DNA from: JAOAPY01 sp041492185
Lineage (GTDB): Bacteria > Acidobacteriota > Blastocatellia > Pyrinomonadales > Pyrinomonadaceae
DNA length: 64,000 bases
Direction: 5' to 3'
Assembly (NCBI GenBank): GCA_041492185.1
Contig: JBGPWL010000010.1
Location: 1 to 64,000 of the forward strand
Shown here: positions 8,192 to 16,700 of the stretch, piece after piece
Numbering within the stretch: position 1 is the first letter of the stretch
Layout: each line of letters begins with the position of its first letter
Notes under the pieces: generated by a model
What the model was told of the DNA's origin: nothing
What the model saw: only the letters and a program-made list of their open reading frames with translations
The model's database searches: none
Program-made: the position numbers and the translations under genes

Positions 8192-8446
8192 CGCGCAATC
8201 ATCGGACAATGGGCATTAAGTACCGGACTTGATGGCGTGGTATGGACAAATCTGCGTCCTAAATTTGGAGATGAGTATAGGGTCCCGACCGAAGAGGAAG
8301 TCTTATCATTTCTTCGTGCTCTACTTGCTCAAGATAAATCTAAGGATGCGGAAGAATATATTAGGAAAGCTCCACGCCAGGTTGCTACAAAGTATCGAGT
8401 ACGGATAGAAGCAGAGTTGGGGTGGACACCGGTAGGTGAAATCTGA
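8192..8446 (+). pseudogene. 5'-truncated hypothetical gene
   Basis: The frame after the TAA at 8189-8191 reads AIIGQWALSTGLDGVVWTNL and then RPKFGDEYRVPTEEEVLSFL through to ELGWTPVGEI. Only a GTG at 8237 could start it. The TGLDGVVWT region looks like the middle of a longer hypothetical family, from memory only, so I read this as the 3' part of a gene that lost its beginning. If GTG 8237 is used the product is 69 residues. It lies downstream of the radical SAM pair with no obvious ribosome site. Confidence 0.5.
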
Positions 8447-8457
8447 GTAGCCAAGCG

Positions 8458-8490
8458 GAATAACAAGTCATTCCAACGGAGCGCGGGTCG
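8458..8490 (+). other. attC-like left arm
   Basis: GAATAAC (8458-8464), a 6-base spacer and TTCCAACGGAGCGCGGGTCG (8471-8490) repeat the left-arm pattern at 3831-3858, sharing the block ACGGAGCGCGG. It begins 11 bases after the preceding stop. No clear right arm is seen before the next gene at 8532. Confidence 0.35.
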
Positions 8491-8531
8491 CAGTTGCCCG
8501 ATTTGCAGGTCTCGCTCTTCGAGAGTAGATA

Positions 8532-9158
8532 ATGCTGATGCCTAAGATCGACTTCGCTCTTTATGCCGTACATAACGCGTTTTGGGTTTCATTCGGTCTG
8601 ACGCGTCTGATCTTACGCTCGCTGGATCGCAAGGACACCAGTGCATCCGTAACGGCGCCGGTTGCGAAGCAAGACAACACCGCGCAAGAAAAGACGGCGC
8701 CATTCTCCCGCGCGTTACTCGCGTTCCATGCGCTCGCTTTCGGCGCGATGTACTTCGGGATCGGGTTTGCGGTGATTCCAGGGCGGGTGCCCATCTGGTT
8801 TTCCGGGCAGCGCGTTGTTGGCACGATGGTCATCGCCGCGGGCGCCGCACTCATGGTGTGGGCGCTCGTCTATTTTCGGTCATGGCGTTTCCGCGCGAAG
8901 CTTGACGCGAATCATCAGCTCGCCGATGGCGGTCCCTTTCGACTCTTGCGACACCCCATCTACATGGGGTTGAATCTGCTGGCGCTCGGCTCCGCACTCT
9001 GGGTGCCCACCGCGATCATGTGGGCCGCATTTGTGCTGATGGTCATTGGCAGCGATCTGCGGGCGCGGGCCGAGGAAACCATTCTCGAGCAGGCATTTGG
9101 TTCGCGGTATCGCGAGTACTGTACGCGCACTCAGCGATTCGTCCCTGGTGTCTACTAG
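8532..9158 (+). CDS. ICMT/PEMT-like membrane methyltransferase
   Basis: The 208-residue integral membrane protein has about five hydrophobic segments. Its C-terminal half shows the isoprenylcysteine carboxyl methyltransferase signature: GPFRLLRHPIYMGLNLL (about 136-152), then RAEETILEQAFGSRYREYC and a short tail. Bacterial members methylate small lipophilic substrates or have no known function. Start choice is uncertain between ATG 8532 and ATG 8538; neither has a strong ribosome site. The attC-like left arm lies just upstream. Confidence 0.75.
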   Translation: MLMPKIDFALYAVHNAFWVSFGLTRLILRSLDRKDTSASVTAPVAKQDNTAQEKTAPFSRALLAFHALAFGAMYFGIGFAVIPGRVPIWFSGQRVVGTMVIAAGAALMVWALVYFRSWRFRAKLDANHQLADGGPFRLLRHPIYMGLNLLALGSALWVPTAIMWAAFVLMVIGSDLRARAEETILEQAFGSRYREYCTRTQRFVPGVY

Positions 9159-9373
9159 CGCGCTGGAGACGAGAAACACAATCGTTATGAGGCCACAGAC
9201 TCAGAGGTCATCCATGATCACCCGAGCGTTATCAAGAATTCAGGTTGCAGCGAGCGCCTAACACGCGAAAATCAGCTTTGGACTTGAACCGCTGGTGATA
9301 ATAAACGAACCTCGATAACCGTGAAGCGTGATTATGACTGTCCCGGAAACGCCCAACAAAAAGGAGCCGGCCA

Positions 9374-10033
9374 ATGAGCATGCGAGTAAGATTCTTTCCC
9401 GTTGTGATCTCCGTCCTGACATTTCTTAGCACCCAATCATTTGCTCAAAGCGTCGCGCGTCACCAAGCCGATGCGACGCCTCAGCAGCAATCAGCGAATC
9501 CGCCGCAGAATGCCAATTCAATCGACGCGGTAGCAAATGAAATCTCGCTCTTACGAAAGTCGCTGCAAACTTTGAATGCCAGGTTAGGCGAGATCAGCGC
9601 GAGACTGCTCGCGCCTGATGCAAAACAAAGCGACGTTGCGAACGACAAACAAAATCGGATTGCGCTCAACATGGATCTGTTGGCCCGCGCCGAAGATCGC
9701 GCCGGAGTTTTGCGGAAACAGCTTATTGAATTGATCGAGAAGGAGACTGCTTACAAAAGCCGCCTGACCCAGTTGGAAGAAGACATGCGTCAGGAGAACA
9801 TCGAGCGCTCGATGAGCGGCGTAGGAACGACGCGCACGCCGGAAATGCGAGACAATCGACGCCGCGTTTTGGAAAACGAGCGAAGGGGGCTTGAAAGCCT
9901 GCTGAATCTGACTACTCAAAGTCGCATTAAGGTCGAAGAAGACGTAAGACAAGCGGATTCGTTGGTTGCCAGACTTCGCCAGCGACTGCTCCCGTTGATT
10001 GATAAGGAGATTGAAAAAATCAATCCCAACTAA
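9374..10033 (+). CDS. secreted coiled-coil hypothetical protein
   Basis: The 219-residue product has a signal peptide ending at SFAQS (about residue 24), a Gln/Asn/Pro-rich linker, and then long charged heptad-like stretches (about 50-75, 95-145 and 155-215) that predict a coiled coil. No family is recognised. The ATG follows AAGGAGCC. The stop codon directly follows the R'' box of the best attC-like site (10024-10087), so this is the strongest single cassette candidate in the window. Confidence 0.65.
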   Translation: MSMRVRFFPVVISVLTFLSTQSFAQSVARHQADATPQQQSANPPQNANSIDAVANEISLLRKSLQTLNARLGEISARLLAPDAKQSDVANDKQNRIALNMDLLARAEDRAGVLRKQLIELIEKETAYKSRLTQLEEDMRQENIERSMSGVGTTRTPEMRDNRRRVLENERRGLESLLNLTTQSRIKVEEDVRQADSLVARLRQRLLPLIDKEIEKINPN

Positions 10034-10087
10034 GATTAGTGAGTTACTCCTGGCAATCGCCGCGCCGGGTCAACTGTCACGTTGGGC
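10024..10087 (+). other. attC-like site, most complete
   Basis: TCCCAAC (10024-10030) just before the stop codon is complementary to GTTGGGC (10081-10087), as R'' and R' boxes should be. Inside, AGTTAC (10042-10047) partly pairs with GTCAACT, and GCCGCGCCGGGTCAACT repeats the right-end block of the sites at 4003 and 4731. The length is 64 bases, within the usual attC range. Confidence 0.55.
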
Positions 10088-10118
10088 TGCCTTCATGATT
10101 CAATAGTCATGTTCAATT

Positions 10119-10214
10119 ATGTTCGTTTACAAAGTTGATGCCAATACAGAACTTCGTTTGCTGGTCCCTCATCATGCACAACAGTTCTTTGACTTGGCTT
10201 ACAACCGCGCCTAA
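10119..10214 (+). pseudogene. N-terminal remnant of RimL-type GNAT acetyltransferase
   Basis: A 31-codon frame starting at ATG 10119 reads MFVYKVDANTELRLL, then VPHHAQQFFDLAYNRA and a stop. This matches the conserved beginning of RimL-like N-acetyltransferases (elements of the ELRLL...HA..FF.L pattern), but nothing of the acetyl-CoA-binding domain follows. I read it as a truncated gene left in the cassette run. Confidence 0.6.
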
Positions 10215-10243
10215 AAACTCATTCACTTCGCGAGGGCGACCCG

Positions 10244-10678
10244 ATGACTCAAACCAAAGCAATAACGATCCGCTTCGATGCAGCCATTCCCCAATTCACA
10301 GTGCCGGACGTCGTGCGGACAGCCGAATATTATCGCGACGTTCTCGGATTCCAAATAGCAGGTTACTGGGATGGAGAGAGCGTTAGCCTTGCACCAGATA
10401 CTCCTCCGGTCTTTGGGATCGTGTGGCGCGACAATGTTCAAGTGTTCTTCAGCCGCGCCGATCAGTCCGAAGTTCGCACGGGCCGGGCCGAAGGTGCTTA
10501 TGACGCGGGCTTCCGCATCGTCGGAGTCGACGCCCTGGCGGCAGAGTTGCGCACGCGCGGCGCCAATATCCTTGATGGACCCGAGACCCGCGTTTACCAG
10601 CAGCGCGAGCTTGTGGTCAGTGACTGCAATGGGTTGATCCTGTGTTTCGGGGAAGACACGAGTGGACGCGCCGCTTAG
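10244..10678 (+). CDS. VOC-family protein
   Basis: The 144-residue single VOC module has AAIPQFTVPDVVRTAEYYRD, a segment typical of the bleomycin-resistance/glyoxalase group, FRIVGVDALAAELR in the second half and the ELVVSDCNGLILCFGED end, with Cys or Glu in place of the simple metal pair. Function is unknown; such proteins are often detoxification or resistance enzymes. ATG 10244 follows GAGGGCGACCCG. It lies 62 bases before another VOC gene on the same strand, so the two may be co-transcribed. Confidence 0.8.
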   Translation: MTQTKAITIRFDAAIPQFTVPDVVRTAEYYRDVLGFQIAGYWDGESVSLAPDTPPVFGIVWRDNVQVFFSRADQSEVRTGRAEGAYDAGFRIVGVDALAAELRTRGANILDGPETRVYQQRELVVSDCNGLILCFGEDTSGRAA

Positions 10679-10740
10679 CCTCGTTGGATCTGATCGCGAC
10701 TCGCGTTCGTCGCAACCGCTCTTTAGACCAGGGAACTACG

Positions 10741-11130
10741 ATGAAGGAAACAAGCAACCGATCCAACTTCACCCCTGAAGGCTGGCACACCGTTACTCCA
10801 CGAATCGTGGTTCACGACGCAAAACGGCTTGTAGAGTTCCTCAGGCAAGTGTTCGGGGCAACGGGCGAATATCAGCAAGATCGTCCGGCCGTGATCACGA
10901 TCGGCGATTCAATGGTCATGATTAGCGATGCCGGAATTCGTAACCCGATAAGCGCCTTTCTGTACGTCTATGTCAGCGACACCGACGCAACGTATCGACG
11001 CGCCCTCGACAGCGGTGCGTGCATTCTCGAAGAGCCGTTCGACACGCCGTACGGAGACCGTCGTTGCATGGTGGAAGACCAGTGGGGTAACACCTGGCAA
11101 ATCGCTACACCTATGGGAGATCGCGATTAG
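10741..11130 (+). CDS. PhnB-like VOC-family protein
   Basis: The 129-residue protein begins with HTVTPRIVVHDAKRLVEFL and contains FGATGEY, GDSMVMISDAG and ends with DQWGNTWQIAT, the arrangement of PhnB/YdhR-type VOC proteins. The distinctive end WGN.W.IAT is common to this subgroup. Function is unknown. ATG 10741 was chosen because GGGAAC precedes it and longer readings run into the previous gene. After its stop, CTAAC and ACTCGGATGGCG (11131-11152) weakly resemble another attC left arm. The remaining DNA to 11270 shows nothing else. Confidence 0.8.
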   Translation: MKETSNRSNFTPEGWHTVTPRIVVHDAKRLVEFLRQVFGATGEYQQDRPAVITIGDSMVMISDAGIRNPISAFLYVYVSDTDATYRRALDSGACILEEPFDTPYGDRRCMVEDQWGNTWQIATPMGDRD

Positions 11131-11269
11131 CTAACATATCAACTCGGATGGCGTGTCGTGTCCTAAATCGAAAGGCAAAGAGGACACCACTGGATGGCGT
11201 GTGTACTTGTTCGATTTTCTGAATCACTATAGGGAGTGACTGAAAAGCATCGCGCGGCATTGATAACTG

Positions 11270-12241
11270 TTAGCCTTCTCCCGCTTCCTTTTCCCACCCC
11301 ACCAATAACAGATACGAATACAACGCCACGCCGGTGAGTGCCGCGATGCTGTATTTGATCAAAGGATTGATCGGCGCGGGCGAGATGAAACCCTCGATGA
11401 CGCCGGCGATAAAGAGCAGGACCGCCACTCCCAGCATCAAACGAACAGCCTGAAGCCCACGAGACTTGAGCGCGTCGGCGCGCGACAGATCTCCCGGCAT
11501 CAGCATCGCAGTGCCAATCAGCAGCCCTGCTCCTCCGCCAATGAAAATACAGGACAGTTCGATGACGCCGTGGCCTGCCATGAACGTCACGAGGTCATTG
11601 CCGAATCCGGCTCGATAGGTCAGGGCGAGCACCGATGCGATGTTCGCGCCAAAGCGGGCCAGATAGAAAAGCGTGCCGGCGCCGAACGTCGCGCCCAGGG
11701 CAAACACGTAAATTGTCACGCGCACGTTATTTTGGATTATGAAACTCGAGCCCAACTGGTTTTCTTTGTTCAGTTCCTCCCACCAGTGCGTTTTCGTCTC
11801 GATGTAACGCTCGCGGAAGGCCGGGTCCACACCGGCCAACTCCGAGAATTCCGGATCGTGACTGGTGCCGACGAATCCGATCAGGCCAAACACCAAAAAG
11901 ACGCCGAACGACACCGCGGTATAACGCCACGTCTCACGAAACGTCCGCGGAAAATCATGAGTAAAGAACCTGATGATGCGTCGCCACCCGTGCGCTTCGG
12001 CGCGGTAGATGCGGCCGTGCGCGCGAATCACCAGGCTGTTGAGATAATTGATCAGTCGCGGGTCACGCGATTCGGCGCGCGCTATAGCCAGGTCCGACGC
12101 CGTGCGGCGATAGATGCGCCCCAATTCGCGCACTTCTTCCCGCTGGAGTTTCCTAAGCGCAGTGCGATCGATGATTGAAAGCAGATCTTCGAGTCGCTGC
12201 CAGGCGCTCTTGCGTTCGTCTATGAAACGGTTATGAGCCAT
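11270..12241 (-). CDS. SpoIIM-like stage II sporulation protein M family
   Basis: The 323-residue protein has a charged N-terminal region (FIDERKSAWQRLEDLL) followed by about five to six membrane helices (from about residue 105 on), with GHGVIELSCIFIGGGAGLLIG near the middle, the conserved GHG.IEL of the SpoIIM/DUF95 family. In spore formers SpoIIM acts in the engulfment machine, but family members in non-sporulating bacteria have no assigned role and often accompany RDD or MoxR genes, absent here. ATG 12241 is taken; TTG two codons upstream is also in frame. Confidence 0.8.
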   Translation of the reverse strand: MAHNRFIDERKSAWQRLEDLLSIIDRTALRKLQREEVRELGRIYRRTASDLAIARAESRDPRLINYLNSLVIRAHGRIYRAEAHGWRRIIRFFTHDFPRTFRETWRYTAVSFGVFLVFGLIGFVGTSHDPEFSELAGVDPAFRERYIETKTHWWEELNKENQLGSSFIIQNNVRVTIYVFALGATFGAGTLFYLARFGANIASVLALTYRAGFGNDLVTFMAGHGVIELSCIFIGGGAGLLIGTAMLMPGDLSRADALKSRGLQAVRLMLGVAVLLFIAGVIEGFISPAPINPLIKYSIAALTGVALYSYLLLVGWEKEAGEG

Positions 12242-12262
12242 TGTCAATTGCTGATCCGACTC

Positions 12263-12375
12263 TGTACTTGGTACTTTGTGCTTGGTACTTTGCGGTTAGT
12301 AGTCGTTAGTCTCCAAGGCTGAGAATAGAGAACAAAGAACAAAGTTCCAAGTTCAAAGTACAAAATCGGCAATCG
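12263..12375. repeat. imperfect direct and inverted repeats
   Basis: GTACTTGGTACTTTG and GTGCTTGGTACTTTG stand in tandem at 12263-12292. Inverted counterparts (AACAAAGTTCCAAGTTCAAA) occur at about 12340, and AATCGGCAATCGGAAATCG units lead up to ftcD. The gap between the two divergent genes holds only this repeat. Confidence 0.5.
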
Positions 12376-12392
12376 GAAATCGCAAATCGGCA

Positions 12393-13301
12393 ATGTTAGT
12401 TGAGTGTGTACCAAACTTTAGCGAAGGTCGCAAGACGGAAACGATCGCGCGACTGACCGAAGGGATTGAATCCGTCGAATCGGCGATGGTGCTGGATACG
12501 CACGTGGACGCCGATCACAATCGTTCGGTCATTACTTTCGTCGCGTCGCCGGAGCAGGTGGTTGAGGCTGCGTTTCGCGCGGTCGCCACGGCGACAAAGC
12601 TGATCGATCTTCGTCAGCACACGGGAGCGCATCCGCGTATCGGCGCCACTGATGTCTTGCCCTTTGTTCCCGTGCGCGGAGTGACGATGAATCACTGCGT
12701 CGCGTTGGCGCACGCAGCCGGCGAACGCATCGCGCGCGAGCTTTCAATTCCCGTTTACTTTTACGAGCGCGCGGCGCTTCGTCCGGAGCGAACCAACCTG
12801 GCCAACGTTCGCAGCGGCGGTTTTGAGGAACTACGTGAGCAAATCTCCAATAATCTTAAGCGCGCGCCCGATTTGGGTCCGCTGAGCGTGCACGAAACCG
12901 CCGGAGCAATCGCCGTCGGCGCGCGCCCGTTCCTGATTGCTTTCAACATAAATCTTCGCACCAGCGATATTTCAGTTGCCCGAAAGATTGCGCGCGCAGT
13001 CAGGGCGCGCGACGGCGGGCTGCCCTGCGTGAAGGCGCTGGGCTTTGAACTGAAGTCGCGCGGGCTGGTGCAGGTGTCGATGAACCTGGTCGACTATGAA
13101 ACCACCGGCATCAGTGAGGCTTACGATGCGGTTCGCAAACAAGCAGAGTCGTTCGGAGTAGAAATTGCAGGAGCGGAGATAGTGGGTTTGGTGCCTCAGG
13201 CTGCTCTCGACACGAGCGCTCCTTATTACCTGAAGCTCGAAAACTTCGCCGAAGATGCGATTATCGAGACGCGCCTGCGGGAACGCTTTGCGCGCGGTTG
13301 A
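12393..13301 (+). CDS. ftcD: glutamate formimidoyltransferase
   Basis: The 302-residue enzyme begins with LVECVPNFSEGR, the hallmark of formiminotransferases, and has QHTGAHPRIGATDVLPFVPVRG (about 73-94), which contains the catalytic-site His. Length fits the monofunctional bacterial form without the cyclodeaminase domain. It transfers the formimino group from N-formimino-glutamate to tetrahydrofolate in histidine breakdown and one-carbon supply. No hutH/U/I genes are in the window. The next gene on the same strand starts 84 bases downstream and may be co-transcribed. Confidence 0.92.
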   Translation: MLVECVPNFSEGRKTETIARLTEGIESVESAMVLDTHVDADHNRSVITFVASPEQVVEAAFRAVATATKLIDLRQHTGAHPRIGATDVLPFVPVRGVTMNHCVALAHAAGERIARELSIPVYFYERAALRPERTNLANVRSGGFEELREQISNNLKRAPDLGPLSVHETAGAIAVGARPFLIAFNINLRTSDISVARKIARAVRARDGGLPCVKALGFELKSRGLVQVSMNLVDYETTGISEAYDAVRKQAESFGVEIAGAEIVGLVPQAALDTSAPYYLKLENFAEDAIIETRLRERFARG

Positions 13302-13384
13302 CGTTTCCAATCCTCCTCAGCTCGCGGTACACTTCTGCTAACCCCCCGCCATTGAAAACCAACAAGCTGGAAAGGAGTTGTGTT

Positions 13385-13879
13385 ATGCCAGCGACAAAGT
13401 TAAAGGAGTTTCTCGATAGTCAGAACATCAAATACGTTACCATCAGCCACTCGTCAGCCTTCACCGCCCAGGAGGTAGCGGCGTCAGCGCACATCCCCGG
13501 TAAGGAGTTGGCGAAGACGGTGGTGATCAAGTTTGGCGGCAAGCTAGCCATGGCCGTTCTGCCCGCTTCTTATAGAGTTGATCTCGAGCTGCTGAAACAA
13601 GTGACCGGCGCGCCGGATGCCGACGTAGCGAGCGAACAGGAATTCAAAGGACTGTTTCCTGAATGCGAAACCGGCGCGATGCCGCCGTTCGGGAATCTTT
13701 ATCAGATGGACGTCTTCGTGGACCAGCGCCTGAGAGAGGACGAGTCAATTGCTTTCAACGCAGGCTCACACACGGAGTTGATCAGGATGTCCTACAGAGA
13801 TTTCGAGCGGCTGGTTAATCCGATCACCCTCAGATTCTCCGCCAGCCCGCACGTTGAGGCCAGAGTCTCCGGGGCATGA
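13385..13879 (+). CDS. YbaK/EbsC-type aminoacyl-tRNA deacylase domain protein
   Basis: The 164-residue protein is a single YbaK/aaRS-associated domain: LKEFLDSQNIKYVTISHSSAFTA opening, GKELAKTVVIKF with the key Lys region, and PFG, FNAGSHTELIRM in the C-terminal half. Such proteins hydrolyse mischarged tRNAs in trans (YbaK acts on Cys-tRNA-Pro). The FNAGS...H.LIRM pattern is shared by the ProX/YbaK group. The ATG at 13385 follows AAAGGAGTTG; earlier frames have no ribosome site. Confidence 0.88.
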   Translation: MPATKLKEFLDSQNIKYVTISHSSAFTAQEVAASAHIPGKELAKTVVIKFGGKLAMAVLPASYRVDLELLKQVTGAPDADVASEQEFKGLFPECETGAMPPFGNLYQMDVFVDQRLREDESIAFNAGSHTELIRMSYRDFERLVNPITLRFSASPHVEARVSGA

Positions 13880-13908
13880 CGCTTTGCGGACGTTTTGGAA
13901 TATCGCGT

Positions 13909-15681
13909 TTACGATCCGAGCTTGATCACTTCGGCGCGGAGTCGAGCGTGACGCTGCATCAACCGTAAATACGTTGATTCATCCGCTCCTGCCTTGGCGC
14001 GAATGATTCGCACTACGTCGCGCTTCTCGTCCCCGTTCCAGCGATTGAGATTAGGAATTAGCGCAAGGACCGAAGACAGATCGCGCAGCGCGCACAATTC
14101 TGACTGCTTCCAATCAGTTGCCCGCAAACCAAGCGCGCGACTCACCGTCCTGACCGAATCGCTGCGAATACTCTCTGCGTCGCCGGAAAACTCTTTCGCC
14201 ATGCGCCGCTGGACCGCGAGACCCAGATTGCGCACCTGGAAACGATCCCAATCACCAGACTGCCTTTCGGGCAACTCGAATATCAGGTGACCTTCGGCAA
14301 GCTGGCGAAGAACTCTTGCTGAGGTGCGATACGCGGGGCGCGTCGCAATTTTTTTCTCTTCGTCGAGTGCAAGCTTCAGTAATTTCGGCTTCGTCGGTCG
14401 GAAACCAAGTTTGCGATAGAACCAAAACGCGCCCGACTCGATTCCTTCTTCGTTCTCGTAGCCGATCTGGTACGGGTCGATCGTGAAAACCGTTACGCCA
14501 AGCAGACGGCGCAGGATCGCCAGCGTCCGCGCGTAGATCCACGCGGTTTCACCTTCGCGGAAGCTGTAATAAAAATTGAACCCGCTCTCCAGGCGCTCGA
14601 AGATCGAAAGGCCTTCGAAGTAGCCGACCGGCACGCCATTCTTGAAAATGATCGCGGCGTGATAAGCGCGTAACGGCAAGCGCTGGTTCGGCGGCACGCC
14701 CATAAAAAACAGCTCCACGCCGCGGCCAATGCTGGCGCGCAAAACTCGAGCGGGATCTCCGTGAGTGAAGCCGTAAAGCTCGCGATAACGAACAGTCGAA
14801 GTTTCGCGTGTCATGTCGAGAATACGCTTGCCTTGACCACGTGAGAGTTTCTTCAGTGGTGGCGTTGATGCTCGCAACTCATTAACAAGTGAAACATCTT
14901 TGCGGCGAATGAGCGGCTGCCGGTGATAAAAAATATTTCGCACCGGCAATCGCATGCCCGTGCGCGTTGCACGAAAGTCGGGCGTCCAGCGCACATAGAG
15001 TTGCTGCGATTCGTAAAGCTCGGCCTTCCCTTTTTCCGTCCCTGGCAACAATGCGAACCTGTCGATCAACCACGGAAGATCGCGCGCCTGACGCCCCTTT
15101 GCTTCATGCAGCCACTTCAAATAAGGCACGTTCGCTTCAACCGCAGCGTCCTCTTCGAGCAAAGGCAAGAACCTGGGCCACGTTGCCGCCAGACGATTCT
15201 CATCTTCAAACCAGTCCCAGTCGAAAGACACTTGGGTCGGGTGCTTATCCAACAGCCAGCGGACGATGTTGTAGGTGAAAGTGTCGGTGACTGAAGTTCC
15301 TGTTACGCCGGAGACTTCCGGATCGTCAAACGGGGAGAGGTCTGCGTCTTGCGCGCGCAGCAAGCGGACTCGCTCCGCGAAAGACGAGAGTTGCGATTCC
15401 GCGAGGCGAACTATTTGTGCACTCTGCGGGTACGCGCGCAGAAAAAGGAGAATTTCGTGAAAGCGAACCAGCGATTCAGCATCTTTGATCTTCAGCTTTG
15501 ACAGACGAGTGAGTGTTCGTTCGACGGTTTCGCGCCCGCTGCCGCCGAATTGGCGTTTGGCTTCGTCAAGTTGGTCAAGAAGCTGATTGATTGTATTGGA
15601 TGGCACGTGTAGATGATCTGTCCTGATGCTCTGTGCCTCTGTGTCTCTGTGGCAAATGCTTCGGGCACGACGACGACTCAC
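13909..15681 (-). CDS. large GNAT-like hypothetical protein
   Basis: Up to 590 residues. The N-terminal half (about 30-300) is helical with no recognised domain. Residues 300-470 look like a GNAT acyltransferase fold: IIFKNGVPVGYFEGLS and, about 80 residues on, SGAFWFYRKLGFRPTKPK, the FY.K.GF ending of GNATs. Substrate unknown. The frame begins at GTG 15681, which overlaps the upstream gene's TGA (GTGA), suggesting coupling. The first 25 residues (CHRDTEAQSIRTD...) are translated from a CACAGAGGCACAGAG repeat, so the true start may be GTG 15606. Confidence 0.65.
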   Translation of the reverse strand: MSRRRARSICHRDTEAQSIRTDHLHVPSNTINQLLDQLDEAKRQFGGSGRETVERTLTRLSKLKIKDAESLVRFHEILLFLRAYPQSAQIVRLAESQLSSFAERVRLLRAQDADLSPFDDPEVSGVTGTSVTDTFTYNIVRWLLDKHPTQVSFDWDWFEDENRLAATWPRFLPLLEEDAAVEANVPYLKWLHEAKGRQARDLPWLIDRFALLPGTEKGKAELYESQQLYVRWTPDFRATRTGMRLPVRNIFYHRQPLIRRKDVSLVNELRASTPPLKKLSRGQGKRILDMTRETSTVRYRELYGFTHGDPARVLRASIGRGVELFFMGVPPNQRLPLRAYHAAIIFKNGVPVGYFEGLSIFERLESGFNFYYSFREGETAWIYARTLAILRRLLGVTVFTIDPYQIGYENEEGIESGAFWFYRKLGFRPTKPKLLKLALDEEKKIATRPAYRTSARVLRQLAEGHLIFELPERQSGDWDRFQVRNLGLAVQRRMAKEFSGDAESIRSDSVRTVSRALGLRATDWKQSELCALRDLSSVLALIPNLNRWNGDEKRDVVRIIRAKAGADESTYLRLMQRHARLRAEVIKLGS

Positions 15682-16700
15682 AAATGCTTACGGAAAAACG
15701 TCGCAACCTTCCAGGCATCGAGAGCTTTCCACGGCAACTCGCCCGTGGTGTAGTGTCCGCACGGCAACCACACGACATCGAGATCCAGACCCAGCTCTCT
15801 GACATGAGCGATCACTTCGCGGGTCAACTCAATTGGAAAAGTTAGATCGTAGCGCGCGGCAATAAAGCGCATGGGCCGTCGATCCATCTCGAGCAGGCGG
15901 GGAATGAACGGCACCGGACTGATTGGCCTCCAGAACTCGCGCAGCTCGTCAACCGTCAGATGATTTTCAATCCCGGCGCGCACGTGTTGCGTCGAGATTC
16001 CCTGCCAGACCACATCGGCGACAAAGCCGGATACATGATTGAAAACGCCGACATCGATCGCTGAGTCGTGAGAGAACGCGAGAAAGGCGATGCACGATCC
16101 AATGCTCGTGCCCATGATGCCGATACGCTCGTAGCCGTTACGATGCAACCAGCTAACGGCGGCGCGTGTGTCGAGCACTGCCTGTCGCATTGATTGAATC
16201 GTGCGGCCAATGTTTGGACTGACGAGGTGATCCGCGCGCTCAAGCTCAGGCGGCCTACGCTCTTCGTGATACGGCATCGTCAGACGCAGCGCGGAAATGC
16301 CGAGAAAGTTAAATATGCGACACGCTTCGACGTGGCTGTCAGGTTGGGCATTCCACTGCGGCACGACGACAATCGCAGAACGCGGACGCGAGCCGCGCTT
16401 CGATTTCGCGGGAAAGTAGCGAGCGCGCGCAATGTTGTTCTCCGGCGAAGGCGTCTTGATCGTGCTTGTCCACGTAAGCTGATTCGCTTCCAATTTGAAG
16501 TCGCTGATTTCAGGCAGCGCGTAGAAAGCATCGCTGTGCAACATTGCTGCTTCGGTGTGCTGACGCAGCGCATCGCGCGGGTCGTCCCCGTTGACGTGAT
16601 CGCTAATGAAGGAGAGCCCCCATTCGAAGGGGCGCACGACGCGGTTATTGTCCCGTTCGTGATGGGCGCGTTCGCGCGCGTGCATGAATGCTTTCCACAA
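15678..16700 (-). CDS. ABHD18-like alpha/beta hydrolase
   Basis: The 340-residue protein has an alpha/beta-hydrolase core: AIVVVPQWNAQPDSHV (about 110-125) with the oxyanion strand, IGIMGTSIGSCIAFL with nucleophile Ser (GTSIGS, about residue 198), an acidic residue in ARYDLTFP and His in PCGHYTTGE (about 319). This order matches the DUF2048/ABHD18 family, whose substrate is unknown. The first codon is TTG 16700; ATG 16685 is an alternative. It is coupled to the GNAT-like gene downstream through a 4-base overlap. Confidence 0.75.
   Translation of the reverse strand: MWKAFMHARERAHHERDNNRVVRPFEWGLSFISDHVNGDDPRDALRQHTEAAMLHSDAFYALPEISDFKLEANQLTWTSTIKTPSPENNIARARYFPAKSKRGSRPRSAIVVVPQWNAQPDSHVEACRIFNFLGISALRLTMPYHEERRPPELERADHLVSPNIGRTIQSMRQAVLDTRAAVSWLHRNGYERIGIMGTSIGSCIAFLAFSHDSAIDVGVFNHVSGFVADVVWQGISTQHVRAGIENHLTVDELREFWRPISPVPFIPRLLEMDRRPMRFIAARYDLTFPIELTREVIAHVRELGLDLDVVWLPCGHYTTGELPWKALDAWKVATFFRKHL

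Noticed and set aside
8186..8192. ACTTAAC as an attC R'' box
   Set aside because: The following sequence is coding (IIGQWA) and does not repeat the L'' pattern.
10683..10689. GTTGGAT after the second VOC gene as an attC end
   Set aside because: Only a weak right-end block (GCGCCGCTTAGCC) precedes it; left boxes are not seen.
11570..12178. 202-codon frame on the plus strand opposite the SpoIIM-like gene
   Set aside because: It is the antisense shadow of a clear membrane-protein gene; composition is Arg/Ala-rich with no family signal.
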